From: Lachnospiraceae bacterium
GTDB taxonomy: Bacteria; Bacillota; Clostridia; Lachnospirales; Lachnospiraceae
Length of the DNA: 54,382 nucleotides
Direction: 5' to 3'
Assembly: GCA_017446045.1 (NCBI GenBank)
Contig: JAFSRP010000035.1
Coordinates: 1-54,382 of the forward strand
Shown: in pieces, positions 16,566 through 24,476 of the stretch
Layout of the letters: each line of letters opens with the position of its first letter
How positions within the stretch are numbered: the stretch's first letter is position 1
Notes under the pieces: model-generated
Seen by the model: only the letters and a program-made list of their open reading frames with translations
What the model was told of the DNA's origin: nothing
Databases searched by the model: none
Position numbers and translations under genes: made by a program

Positions 16566-17828
16566 TCAGGAGATCATCAGGTTCAATATTGTGATATCAG
16601 TACTTTTCATACCATCTCTGCCCACACAGCCGATGTTGCGGATCGTCTGTTCATAATCCCCGGAAACGATCCCTTCTCCATCCCGGAAGTATTCTCCCCG
16701 CTTTGCCATTTCATAACCTAGGATACCTGCCTCCACCGCAGCGGAGATCTTGCTCGCACAAGAGGACTTGGCACCGTCACAGATGATGCCGCCGGTCGTG
16801 CCGATCGAATTGATGATCGTCCTTCCAAGCGTATCATAATCCGCATCCTGCAGATAAGCTATGCCGCACGCAGCACCGGTCGCAGCTGATACTGCTCCGC
16901 AATAGGCGGAAAGATTGCCGATATAGCGTTTCTGGTGCAGGGAAACCAGATTGGAAAGTGTCAGGGCGCGCAAAAGTTTTTCATGGGAGCACCCCAGTGC
17001 CTTGGCATAGGTCAGCACCGGCATGGTACAGGTGATACCCTGATTTCCGCTTCCGCTATTGATCACTACCGGCATGGGGCATCCGTTCATACGCGCGTCA
17101 CTTCCGGCTGCTGCCGCTGCCCGCGCACGCTGAAGTACACCGGCGCCTTCGGCGTCCAGTATCGTCCTTCCAACGCCGGCACCCCATCTGTGGGTGAGTC
17201 CCTCCTCAGATATTGCGGAATTGTAGGAGATCTGCGTTTCCAGCAGATCCCTTATTTCATCCAGGTCGACCGTGTCCGCGTATTCCATGATATCCTTCAG
17301 ATTGAGGCGGGACTTGTCCCCCTTCTCTTCCTGCCGGATCTCCGGCTGTTCAAAGACCACCTCTCCGTTCTTCGTGATCCTAGAGATATGATCATGCCTG
17401 TTTTTCAGCTCTACAGATGCCGTCTCCTCTCCTGCTGATACTGTGATAAGAATATACAGATTCTCACGACCCTCTTCCAGCTCACAGCTGCAGATCCTTT
17501 TAAGAAGGAGCTCCTTCGTCAGCCGGATTTCCTCTTCCGAGACCTCACTGATGACCTGCAGATTCAGATCAGCCCGTCCCGCAACCGCTCCCAGAACAGC
17601 CGCTGCCTCAATGCCGTGCTCGCCGCCGGAGTTAGGAACAGTCACACTCTTGACGTTCTTGATAATATTACCGCTGCAGCGCGCAACGATCTTTTCCGGA
17701 AGACATCCCAGCACTTCCCGCGCTTTTGCAGCCGCCAGCGCGATCGCGATCGGTTCAGTGCATCCCATAGCAGGAATCAGCTCTGAGCGAAGTATTCTTG
17801 AATAATTGTCATAACAGTCCTGTGTCAT
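16566..17828 (-). CDS. UPF0597 / L-cysteine desulfidase-like protein
   Basis: A 420-residue member of the serine dehydratase alpha-like UPF0597 group (YhaM/CdsB). PAMGCTEPIAIALA with Cys23 is the family signature. VPNSGGEHGIEAA, INSGSGNQGI and ICDGAKSSCASKI follow in the expected order, the last supplying cysteines likely to hold an Fe-S cluster. Characterised relatives release sulfide, ammonia and pyruvate from L-cysteine; others may act on related substrates. GGAGGAGA precedes ATG 17828. It reads away from the GntR regulator across a 294-base spacer with several palindromes, so it is the best candidate target of that regulator. Confidence 0.85.
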   Translation of the reverse strand: MTQDCYDNYSRILRSELIPAMGCTEPIAIALAAAKAREVLGCLPEKIVARCSGNIIKNVKSVTVPNSGGEHGIEAAAVLGAVAGRADLNLQVISEVSEEEIRLTKELLLKRICSCELEEGRENLYILITVSAGEETASVELKNRHDHISRITKNGEVVFEQPEIRQEEKGDKSRLNLKDIMEYADTVDLDEIRDLLETQISYNSAISEEGLTHRWGAGVGRTILDAEGAGVLQRARAAAAAGSDARMNGCPMPVVINSGSGNQGITCTMPVLTYAKALGCSHEKLLRALTLSNLVSLHQKRYIGNLSAYCGAVSAATGAACGIAYLQDADYDTLGRTIINSIGTTGGIICDGAKSSCASKISAAVEAGILGYEMAKRGEYFRDGEGIVSGDYEQTIRNIGCVGRDGMKSTDITILNLMIS

Positions 17829-17945
17829 CAGTCTCCTCCGGAACTATGTGATATGCAATGCTTTTTCACAACTGCCTGACGGTCTGCCACCGTAGCATTT
17901 AGCAGATGGTCATTCTCTTTCGCTCTGTAATCATATCACAGAGCT

Positions 17946-17960
17946 CATTGCATTTCAATG
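17946..17960. promoter_or_regulatory. Inverted repeat in the divergent control region
   Basis: CATTG-N5-CAATG lies between the two divergent genes, upstream of the cysteine-desulfidase-like gene. A role as operator is inference. Confidence 0.3.
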
Positions 17961-18026
17961 CCTCTTCCATAGTTTGCCTTTTTTGCGAGAAGTTTCGCCT
18001 TTTTGCACAATGTTGATAGCGCAGAA

Positions 18027-18036
18027 TTGTATACTA
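18027..18036. promoter_or_regulatory. FadR/FCD-type operator candidate
   Basis: TTGTATACTA fits the TNGTNNACNA consensus of FadR-subfamily (FCD) GntR regulators and lies about 90 bases before the regulator's own gene. Confidence 0.4.
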
Positions 18037-18086
18037 TTTCTGTCATCCAAGTGAGCATCTCTTTTAGGGATGGCTATTTCCGATAC

Positions 18087-18105
18087 TTTGTGATAATATT
18101 ACAAA
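18087..18105. promoter_or_regulatory. 19-bp near-palindrome before the GntR gene
   Basis: TTTGTGATAATATTACAAA is a palindrome apart from one mismatched pair and the central base. It lies immediately before the AAGGAG site of the regulator, suited to autorepression. Confidence 0.4.
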
Positions 18106-18122
18106 AGAAGGAGATGCTGGAT

Positions 18123-18740
18123 ATGGAAAAGAAAACCGGTTCGATCACACTGAAGGTCTATCAGGCTATACTGGAAGACATTACACGCGGACATTACAGC
18201 CTCAGTGATTATCTGACAGAAAAGGAGCTGATGGAACGGCACGGTGCCAGCCGTGCACCCATCCGAGAGGCCCTGATCCAGCTCCAGAGCGACCGTTTTA
18301 TCCGGAGCATTCCACGGCATGGTTACCGTATCGACAAGCCAAGCGAGGAAGAATATATGGATATCGTCGCGTTCCGTATAAAACTGGAATGCGCCTTTTT
18401 CCGCAGCTTCCACAGAATGATCTCCAATGAAAAGATCCGGCAGCTACGCCGGGTCTGCGACCAGTATTCTTCCGAGGAAAAAAAGGATTACATAGGACTG
18501 TGGAAGAGCAACACAGCCTTTCACTGCGAGCTCTTTGCTTCCTATGACAACGATTACGCATTGCGCGTACTTAAGGAAGCCATGTCAAGGCAGTTTCTCA
18601 ATTATGTCGAAGTTGCGAAAGAGACATTTCCGGAGGCTGACCTACATTATGCCTTCCTTGATTATCTGGAAAAGGGCAATATCCAGACAGCTGCCACACT
18701 GCTCGAAGCCGACATCGGCAAGATCGTGACCATCGGTTAA
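18123..18740 (+). CDS. GntR-family transcriptional regulator (FCD type)
   Basis: A 205-residue regulator. The N-terminal winged helix-turn-helix includes LKVYQAILEDITRGHYS and GASRAPIREALIQLQSDRFI followed by RHGYRI, the GntR signature. The remaining all-helical part (ECAFFRSFHRM, then NTAFHCELFASYDN) is the FCD ligand-binding domain, which usually binds small carboxylates with a metal. ATG 18123 is chosen because AAGGAG is nine bases upstream; the frame extends to 18003 but the ATG at 18114 overlaps the SD. It is divergent from the cysteine-desulfidase-like gene and probably controls the locus at 13285-17828 in answer to a substrate or intermediate. Confidence 0.88.
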   Translation: MEKKTGSITLKVYQAILEDITRGHYSLSDYLTEKELMERHGASRAPIREALIQLQSDRFIRSIPRHGYRIDKPSEEEYMDIVAFRIKLECAFFRSFHRMISNEKIRQLRRVCDQYSSEEKKDYIGLWKSNTAFHCELFASYDNDYALRVLKEAMSRQFLNYVEVAKETFPEADLHYAFLDYLEKGNIQTAATLLEADIGKIVTIG

Positions 18741-18786
18741 CTCCCCTGTCTCGGAGCCGTTACTTTGGGTCAATACCTGCCCTTTT

Positions 18787-18824
18787 ACAAAAAAGATCCG
18801 GATGCTGTGCCGGATCTTTTGTTT
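18787..18824. terminator. Bidirectional terminator between GntR and nitroreductase genes
   Basis: AAAAGATCCGG (18791-18801) and CCGGATCTTTT (18810-18820) pair perfectly over an eight-base loop. T-rich tails are present on both strands, fitting two convergent genes. Confidence 0.88.
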
Positions 18825-18890
18825 CTTATCTATCTTTTGATCTGTATTTTGACCTTAGGCCAGACATCTTTTTTCCTGACGGGAGTCAGA

Positions 18891-19466
18891 TCAATAATAG
18901 CTGACTGTATCGGAAAGCTTTCTCTTCTTTACGTAGTAGTCGACCTTATCATCCACGTAGTAGTTCAGTTTTCCGTCTTCTTCCGGATCCACGATCGTAC
19001 TCTTGTGGGTCGGATAGCCGAAAGCCACTACAGAATGAAGCTTTTCTTTTTCGGACAGGCCGAACATCTCGGACAGTACCGGCTTGTTGCATGCGCCGAT
19101 GATACAGCTGCCCACCCCGTGAGCCCAGGCTGCAAGTGTCATGTTGGCAAGCGCGATGCCGGTATCTGTATCACACCATGCGCTGATCTCCGGATTTTCG
19201 ATCACGGCAATGAACAGCGTCGGTCTTTCGTCATCCTTCGGCCAGCCGAGCTCCTTCGGCAGCTGTCCGGCCCAGGTCGTGTACTGGAATACCTCGTCGA
19301 CCTTTTCCTTGTCTTTGATCACGATAAAACGCAGGGGCTGCCTGTTCGCGGCACTGGAAGAGTACCTCGTCGAAAGCAGGATGTCATCGAGTACTTTCTG
19401 CGGGACCGGCTCCTGTGTAAAGCGTCTGTACGTCCTTCTGGTCTTCATTAATTCCATCATGTCCAT
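18891..19466 (-). CDS. Nitroreductase-family FMN oxidoreductase
   Basis: A 191-residue protein with the nitroreductase fold: MELMKTRRTYRRFTQEPVP at the start (the RRTxRxF signature), SSSAANRQPLRFIVI for FMN binding, and WAHGVGSCIIGACNKP and VVAFGYPTH in the C-terminal half. These are cytosolic flavoenzymes that use NAD(P)H to reduce nitro or quinone compounds, or have unrelated flavin roles; the substrate is unknown. The start is ATG 19466 with GAGAGGTG upstream; a GTG nine bases earlier is less likely. It lies between a terminator and the end of the 19516-22197 gene, and may be co-transcribed with the latter. Confidence 0.88.
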   Translation of the reverse strand: MDMMELMKTRRTYRRFTQEPVPQKVLDDILLSTRYSSSAANRQPLRFIVIKDKEKVDEVFQYTTWAGQLPKELGWPKDDERPTLFIAVIENPEISAWCDTDTGIALANMTLAAWAHGVGSCIIGACNKPVLSEMFGLSEKEKLHSVVAFGYPTHKSTIVDPEEDGKLNYYVDDKVDYYVKKRKLSDTVSYY

Positions 19467-19515
19467 TGAATACACCTCTCTTTTCTGATCCTGTTTTGTT
19501 TACCTATATCAGCTC

Positions 19516-22197
19516 TCAATATTTCTCGATCCTGCCGTTTCTGAACCGGCAGAAAGCGCGCTCCGTGAAACCATTCATGATATCTTCTTCGTCCAGAAGG
19601 AGAACAGTAAGGAAATCCGGATCGGACAGCCAGACGTGCGTGACATACTTCCCGACAGCATCCACACCGTTTTCCGGACAGTACTGGGGCAGCGCGCCCT
19701 GTCCGAGACTGAATGTTGTCTTCGGCCTGCTGTCCAAAGCGTATATCTCCATGCCCATAGAATCTCCATTGCTCTGTACCAGGAGATGGTTGCTCCCGCC
19801 GCCTTCCTTTGTATGAAGGATCATGCCGCTGAGCGTATCGCTGAAGACCGGCATGCCCTGTTCCTCATTGGTCCGCATCTCTCCCATGGGAGCGTCAGAA
19901 ACCCAGATATTAAGGGTATCTATGTAATTCAGCCGGAGACCGTCCGCATCCTGCGCTCTGTCCGCGGTAACCAGGACTGTCCGGATGCCTTTCCCGGACT
20001 CGGCCTGATAATCCTCGGCAAAGTAGTCATCCAGCAGAATGTCATACGCATATGTTTCCGGCACTGCAGTCCATTTTTCATCAAAAAGCTCCGGATGCTC
20101 GGAAAAGCTGACATAGAATTTCCATGCGCCGCGGACAAAGGGGATGTTGACGGAACCGTTATAGTAGAAGCTCACGCCCTCATAACCCAGGACCCAGGAA
20201 AACTCCGGCGTACTCACAAGGCTCCGGCGGGACAGCATTTCATCCACAAAGTCATAAAGGCTGAAGGACTCCTCCGCACGCGGGAAATTTGCCTGAAGAT
20301 CGGCGATCATCAGATCAGCCAGTCCGTTCAGATCGGTGAAGACCTCATCCAGAGTCAGCGCATGTCCGTCTTCCGTCGCAAAGTTATAACCCGTCTTGAC
20401 CTCATAGTTCCTGGGTCCAACGACCGTATCGGTACTGGTATGCTCCATGAACGTAAACGCCGAAGTATCCGCCCGCTGTATATAAGCCAGGATCTGTGCC
20501 TTGAGGTCAGGATCTTCCAGGTCATCATACATGCCATATGATGCCAGATCTTCTGCCATCTCATAACACTCGTCCGCGAGTTTTTCCGTACGTGCAGCCG
20601 CATCCGTGTTCCAGGCATTCAGAGCGCTGTAAAGCTCATTCCAGTGCCAGGCGCCCTCTGACATCAATTCGGTACAGTATTCCGTGACCTGCAGTCCTTC
20701 CGTTCCTGCTTCCCGCCGCTTCCTTACGAGGGATGTCACGGGGATCGTGTGTATCATATTATCCGGATCCAGGTCAAAAACAAAAGTCCTGTTCTCAATG
20801 TCTTCCACCAGGATATGGTCTTCGGTCAGATAGACTCCGCCCGCGTATATATCCGCCGGCAGGTCAAAGATATCCCTGATGCCGTCCGTGCCGACTGCAA
20901 AGATCCGGTCGGAACCGACCAGGTAATCGGTTCCTCTGACTGTGCAGCCGCTGCGCCAGTACAGCGAATTCTCTTTCTCCGTAAAGGCCTTCGCCGGCTC
21001 CATCGTGCGGAGATCAATATAGCTGCCGCCCGTCTGTCCTGCTTCCCCTGCCGTTTCTCCGGGATCATAAACGATGCATGCGAGGAATCCGTCGACCCAG
21101 ATACCGTAATAATCCCCTGTATCTTCCTCGCAGCGTAGGATCTCTTCCGGTCCGTCAGCATCGACCTTATACAGGACCGCATTGGGAGACCCCGCATCCG
21201 GGTCCGTCATGCTATACCACAGCAGTCCCTGACACGACTGAACGCCCCAGGAATCCGGCTCATCAACGACCGTCTCTCCCTGGAAGCCGAAGATCCTGAG
21301 CCGCTGGGGAGAAACATCGAAGCTGTCATGACGGACAAAGGTATATCCGCCGCGGCAGCCGCCATAGCATCCCTCAAATGTCTCTTCCGGAAGTCCGGTC
21401 TTCAGGCTCATGGCAATGACATTGGATAAATCGGACGCGCCTTCATACATATCATCCGTGATGCCGCCGGGCGTCTCAACATATACAGTAAAGTGCCCCA
21501 CGCCGACAACGCCGCTGCCCTCCGGGACTGCAAAGTCCGGATCAGAGACCGGCACCGGTGCGGCATTGCCCGCAGTGAGATCCAGTGCCATGACACGCCC
21601 GCCGTCACAGTAGTAGAGCATATAGCCGTCTGTACAGATCTCAGCCATACCCGCCGGATCGAGCGCCACCAGCAATTCGGGTTCACGGTGACCTGCCAGA
21701 AGATAAATGCCGTCAGGCTGACGAAGATAGGCGGCACCTGCAAAAACGACCGTCCGGCCGGATCCGTATGCACCTTCGATCGCCGGATCGAGCTCCCCGG
21801 GCTGCGGTCCGTAATAAGCCGTATCGGAGACTTCACCTGCTGCTGTTTTATCTTCGGCTTTTTCCCCGACAGCCGTTTCTTCCACGGTTTGGGCAGATTC
21901 CGCAGCAGCCTCTGTGATGTCTTCCGTGGTTGTTTCCCCGGCTTCCGCGGCCTTCCCTGACTCCGCCTCCGCCTTTTCCGCGGCACCGCTTCCGTTCAGC
22001 AGATCCGAGATGGCACTTTCAGCTGTCTTTGCCGCAGACTCATCCGCAACGGATTCCGACGCGGCATCTGACTTGCTCTGCTCTGTGCCCGGAGACTTCT
22101 CTCCGCAGCCCGTCAGCATCGCACTGCTTATGGCAAATGCTGCCAATAAGGCAAAGATCCCTGCATATCCAAACGGTCTGCTCCCGTATTGTCTCAT
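19516..22197 (-). CDS. Large lipoprotein with acidic linker and DUF3298-like C-terminal domain
   Basis: An 893-residue predicted lipoprotein with lipobox AMLTGC near residue 31. Residues about 32-150 are an Ala/Glu/Ser/Thr-rich linker. A long beta-rich region with YYCDGG, YYGIWVDG and LYWRSG repeats looks like a propeller-like surface domain. From about residue 600 the pattern NYEVKTGYNFATEDGHALTL followed by a LDEVF-type motif resembles the RsiV-like DUF3298 fold, with GVSFYYNGSVNIPF and a later beta hairpin. The ligand is unknown. GGAGGAAACA precedes ATG 22197 and lies over the end of the upstream nucleotidase gene (12 bases away), so both are translated from one mRNA. Confidence 0.75.
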   Translation of the reverse strand: MRQYGSRPFGYAGIFALLAAFAISSAMLTGCGEKSPGTEQSKSDAASESVADESAAKTAESAISDLLNGSGAAEKAEAESGKAAEAGETTTEDITEAAAESAQTVEETAVGEKAEDKTAAGEVSDTAYYGPQPGELDPAIEGAYGSGRTVVFAGAAYLRQPDGIYLLAGHREPELLVALDPAGMAEICTDGYMLYYCDGGRVMALDLTAGNAAPVPVSDPDFAVPEGSGVVGVGHFTVYVETPGGITDDMYEGASDLSNVIAMSLKTGLPEETFEGCYGGCRGGYTFVRHDSFDVSPQRLRIFGFQGETVVDEPDSWGVQSCQGLLWYSMTDPDAGSPNAVLYKVDADGPEEILRCEEDTGDYYGIWVDGFLACIVYDPGETAGEAGQTGGSYIDLRTMEPAKAFTEKENSLYWRSGCTVRGTDYLVGSDRIFAVGTDGIRDIFDLPADIYAGGVYLTEDHILVEDIENRTFVFDLDPDNMIHTIPVTSLVRKRREAGTEGLQVTEYCTELMSEGAWHWNELYSALNAWNTDAAARTEKLADECYEMAEDLASYGMYDDLEDPDLKAQILAYIQRADTSAFTFMEHTSTDTVVGPRNYEVKTGYNFATEDGHALTLDEVFTDLNGLADLMIADLQANFPRAEESFSLYDFVDEMLSRRSLVSTPEFSWVLGYEGVSFYYNGSVNIPFVRGAWKFYVSFSEHPELFDEKWTAVPETYAYDILLDDYFAEDYQAESGKGIRTVLVTADRAQDADGLRLNYIDTLNIWVSDAPMGEMRTNEEQGMPVFSDTLSGMILHTKEGGGSNHLLVQSNGDSMGMEIYALDSRPKTTFSLGQGALPQYCPENGVDAVGKYVTHVWLSDPDFLTVLLLDEEDIMNGFTERAFCRFRNGRIEKY

Positions 22198-22209
22198 TGT
22201 TTCCTCCAT

Positions 22210-23673
22210 TTACTCCAGGATCACGATTCGGCCTTCTACATGCGAATCCAGACCATTGTTGGTCGAGAAATACTCCTCGATGATGTTGTTGACCGAGGTC
22301 GCCACGCAGCGGGGCTTCATGTTGGCTGCCACTTCAGAGAGCGGGACACCCAGGAACTCGTCAAAGTTCTGGTAATGATAGTTTTGGAGGGCGATTTTGA
22401 TCCTCTGCTCATCCGTGATATCCTCGCCGCGGAACTTCAGTTCCTCGATCGTATGTGTGCTCTTCCGGTAAACGATCCGGACGCCCTTGGAATACTGGTA
22501 GAACTCGGTATCTCCCAGCCAGGCTTCATCACGCATGATGTGCTGCACCATACGCCTGAACTGCGCGCCGGTCACTTCCAGCATCCAGAGCTTGTCGTCA
22601 AAGGGCGTATTCTCCAGCATATCCTGGTACTCGACCACCGGACCCATTTCCTTCTTGCGGATGGCACCCGAGCCCATCATCATGATGTCAAAACTTGACT
22701 CCCACTGGATCGCGTCCGCATAGAGATTGCCCATCTCGGTCTCCTGCTCCCTGGAAGGATGTGTCAGCTTTCTGGCGAAACGCGTCACGACCCTCTTGTA
22801 TTTGCGGTCTGTCTCCGTCCGGTAACTGTCAAGCAGGTCTTCCATGATCGGATCCTTCGGCGCAGTGTCCTCGTTGATGGGATCGCAGCGCCAGCGGATC
22901 TCCTTCAGCTGCCGGTCGTCCACGTCGTACTGCAGGTCAAATCTGCCGATGATGCCTGTGCCTGTCCCTGCCTGCACGATCGGGATCTCATTGACATACT
23001 CGGCTTCCTCCATAAAGGTATGGCTGTGTCCGCCGATGATCAGGTCAACGCCCCAGTCCGGATGCAGAAGCTCGGCGAGCTTCCGGTCCTGTTCCAGTCC
23101 GATGTGGGTCAGGAGCACTACGAGGTCGGTATTGACCGTACGATAGTTATCGCAGATGATGCCGACTTCCTTGGCTGCTTCCTCTATATCGATAAAGGTG
23201 CCCACCAGCTTTTCCTGTTTTGCGGACGCCAGGACTTCCTCCGTCAGGATGCCGATGCACAGGATCCTGAGGCCCCCGACCTCCAGGTTTATGTACGGAC
23301 GGAACATACGCGTATTGTTCATCGTCACAAACATGTTGGCGTTAATGATCGGGAACTTGGCGCACTTTTCGATAAACAGGAGGTGGGCAATACCGTAATC
23401 CACCTCATGGTTGCCGATGGTCGCCACATCCGGTGTCAGGTTGTTCATCAGGTCGATCGTGGACAAGCCCATATATTCGGAATCGATGATCGAGCCGCGG
23501 AACATGTCACCGGCGATCGCATAGATCACGTTGTCCTTTTCCGCGCGTACTTTATTGATATATCCGCTGAGGCGCGTAAGTCCTCCGGTCTCTTTCCCAT
23601 CCACTGTTTTCGGCAGAAAATCGCCGTGCATGTCGTTGGAATGCAGTATTGTCAGCTTTTTAATCTCTCCCAT
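22210..23673 (-). CDS. 5'-nucleotidase / metallophosphatase family protein
   Basis: A 487-residue two-domain enzyme. The N-terminal metallophosphatase domain has HSNDMHGDF, AGDMFRGS, GNHEVDYG and GGHSHTF, supplying the dinuclear metal ligands (D, H, N, H). The C-terminal part (about 300-487: ETEMGNLYADAIQW, YQYSKGVRIVYR) is the 5'-nucleotidase substrate domain. Unlike many relatives it has no signal peptide, so it should be cytosolic; it would act on nucleotides, UDP-sugars or other phosphoesters. It is followed at once by a lipoprotein gene. A palindrome and -10 box precede it. Confidence 0.87.
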   Translation of the reverse strand: MGEIKKLTILHSNDMHGDFLPKTVDGKETGGLTRLSGYINKVRAEKDNVIYAIAGDMFRGSIIDSEYMGLSTIDLMNNLTPDVATIGNHEVDYGIAHLLFIEKCAKFPIINANMFVTMNNTRMFRPYINLEVGGLRILCIGILTEEVLASAKQEKLVGTFIDIEEAAKEVGIICDNYRTVNTDLVVLLTHIGLEQDRKLAELLHPDWGVDLIIGGHSHTFMEEAEYVNEIPIVQAGTGTGIIGRFDLQYDVDDRQLKEIRWRCDPINEDTAPKDPIMEDLLDSYRTETDRKYKRVVTRFARKLTHPSREQETEMGNLYADAIQWESSFDIMMMGSGAIRKKEMGPVVEYQDMLENTPFDDKLWMLEVTGAQFRRMVQHIMRDEAWLGDTEFYQYSKGVRIVYRKSTHTIEELKFRGEDITDEQRIKIALQNYHYQNFDEFLGVPLSEVAANMKPRCVATSVNNIIEEYFSTNNGLDSHVEGRIVILE

Positions 23674-23723
23674 GTGATTTACTGTTCCTTTGAAATAATT
23701 GATCTGATCGTGATCCTTATAGG

Positions 23724-23744
23724 TACATAAATATGTATATTATA
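23724..23744 (-). promoter_or_regulatory. -10 box with adjacent inverted repeat before the nucleotidase gene
   Basis: TATAAT on the minus strand (ATTATA at 23739-23744) is followed downstream by the inverted repeat TACATA-AA-TATGTA (23724-23737). The repeat would cover the transcription start, as an operator might. The -35 is weak. Confidence 0.4.
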
Positions 23745-23791
23745 TAAATAATCGGCGCTCCGTGCATCCCTCTTTCGGGGGGATACTCATT

Positions 23792-24454
23792 TTAATTTTC
23801 TTCCCTGACCACCAACCCGAGCTCCCTCGCCTTGACCGCCAGTTCGGTGCGGGATCTGAAGCCGGTCTTGATCAGCATTTTCGTCACATAATCCTTAACG
23901 GTATTCTTGGAAATGAACAGCCTGTCCGCGATCTCCTCATTGGTATCGCCGCTGGTCAGTTCGCGCAGGATCTCCAGTTCCCGTTCTGTAAATTCATAAG
24001 AGGAAATGTTGCCGAACTGCATTTCCGGTGTCCGGTCGGGATATACGGATTCGCCTTCCATCGTCCGGTCCATGACGCTGAGCAGCGGCTCGTCCCCGAC
24101 CTCCTTGTACCAGAAGCTTTCCACGCCGATCTCCCGCGCGCGGTCCAGGTAGGAAACCTCCGGCATGGAGGTAATGATTATGATACGGATATACGGATGC
24201 TTCTTCTTGATCCTGGCAGCCGCGTTCAGGCCGCTGGCACCACCCGCCGTGTATACATCCATCAGTATCAGATCGATCTGTTCCCGTTCACAGTATACAT
24301 CCGCAAGATCCGCATTGCGTAAGGAAGCCGCCAGCTCATAGCGCTCACTGTTCCTGACAATATCCTCCAGAAACTGCTGCACCAGGCGCTGATCCTCTAC
24401 CAGCAGGACCCTGGTCCGGATCCTTTTCTTTTTGATAGGTTCGTTCTCTGACAT
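23792..24454 (-). CDS. NarL/LuxR-type response regulator
   Basis: A 220-residue response regulator. The receiver domain has the acidic pocket at VLLVEDQRLV and the phospho-acceptor Asp66 in DLILMDVYT. The C-terminal helix-turn-helix FTERELEILRELTSGDTN followed by ISKNTVKDYVTKML is the LuxR signature. It should bind DNA when phosphorylated by the kinase encoded just upstream (24477-25757). GGAGGT precedes ATG 24454. It is the last gene of the signalling cassette. A weak ATCCCTC/GGGGGAT hairpin at about 23765-23783 follows the stop. Confidence 0.93.
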   Translation of the reverse strand: MSENEPIKKKRIRTRVLLVEDQRLVQQFLEDIVRNSERYELAASLRNADLADVYCEREQIDLILMDVYTAGGASGLNAAARIKKKHPYIRIIIITSMPEVSYLDRAREIGVESFWYKEVGDEPLLSVMDRTMEGESVYPDRTPEMQFGNISSYEFTERELEILRELTSGDTNEEIADRLFISKNTVKDYVTKMLIKTGFRSRTELAVKARELGLVVREEN

Positions 24455-24476
24455 AAGCCTGTACCTCCATATTTCT

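Noticed and set aside
22759-23730. 323-codon plus-strand frame opposite the 5'-nucleotidase
   Set aside because: Antisense shadow; the minus-strand frame carries every metallophosphatase motif.
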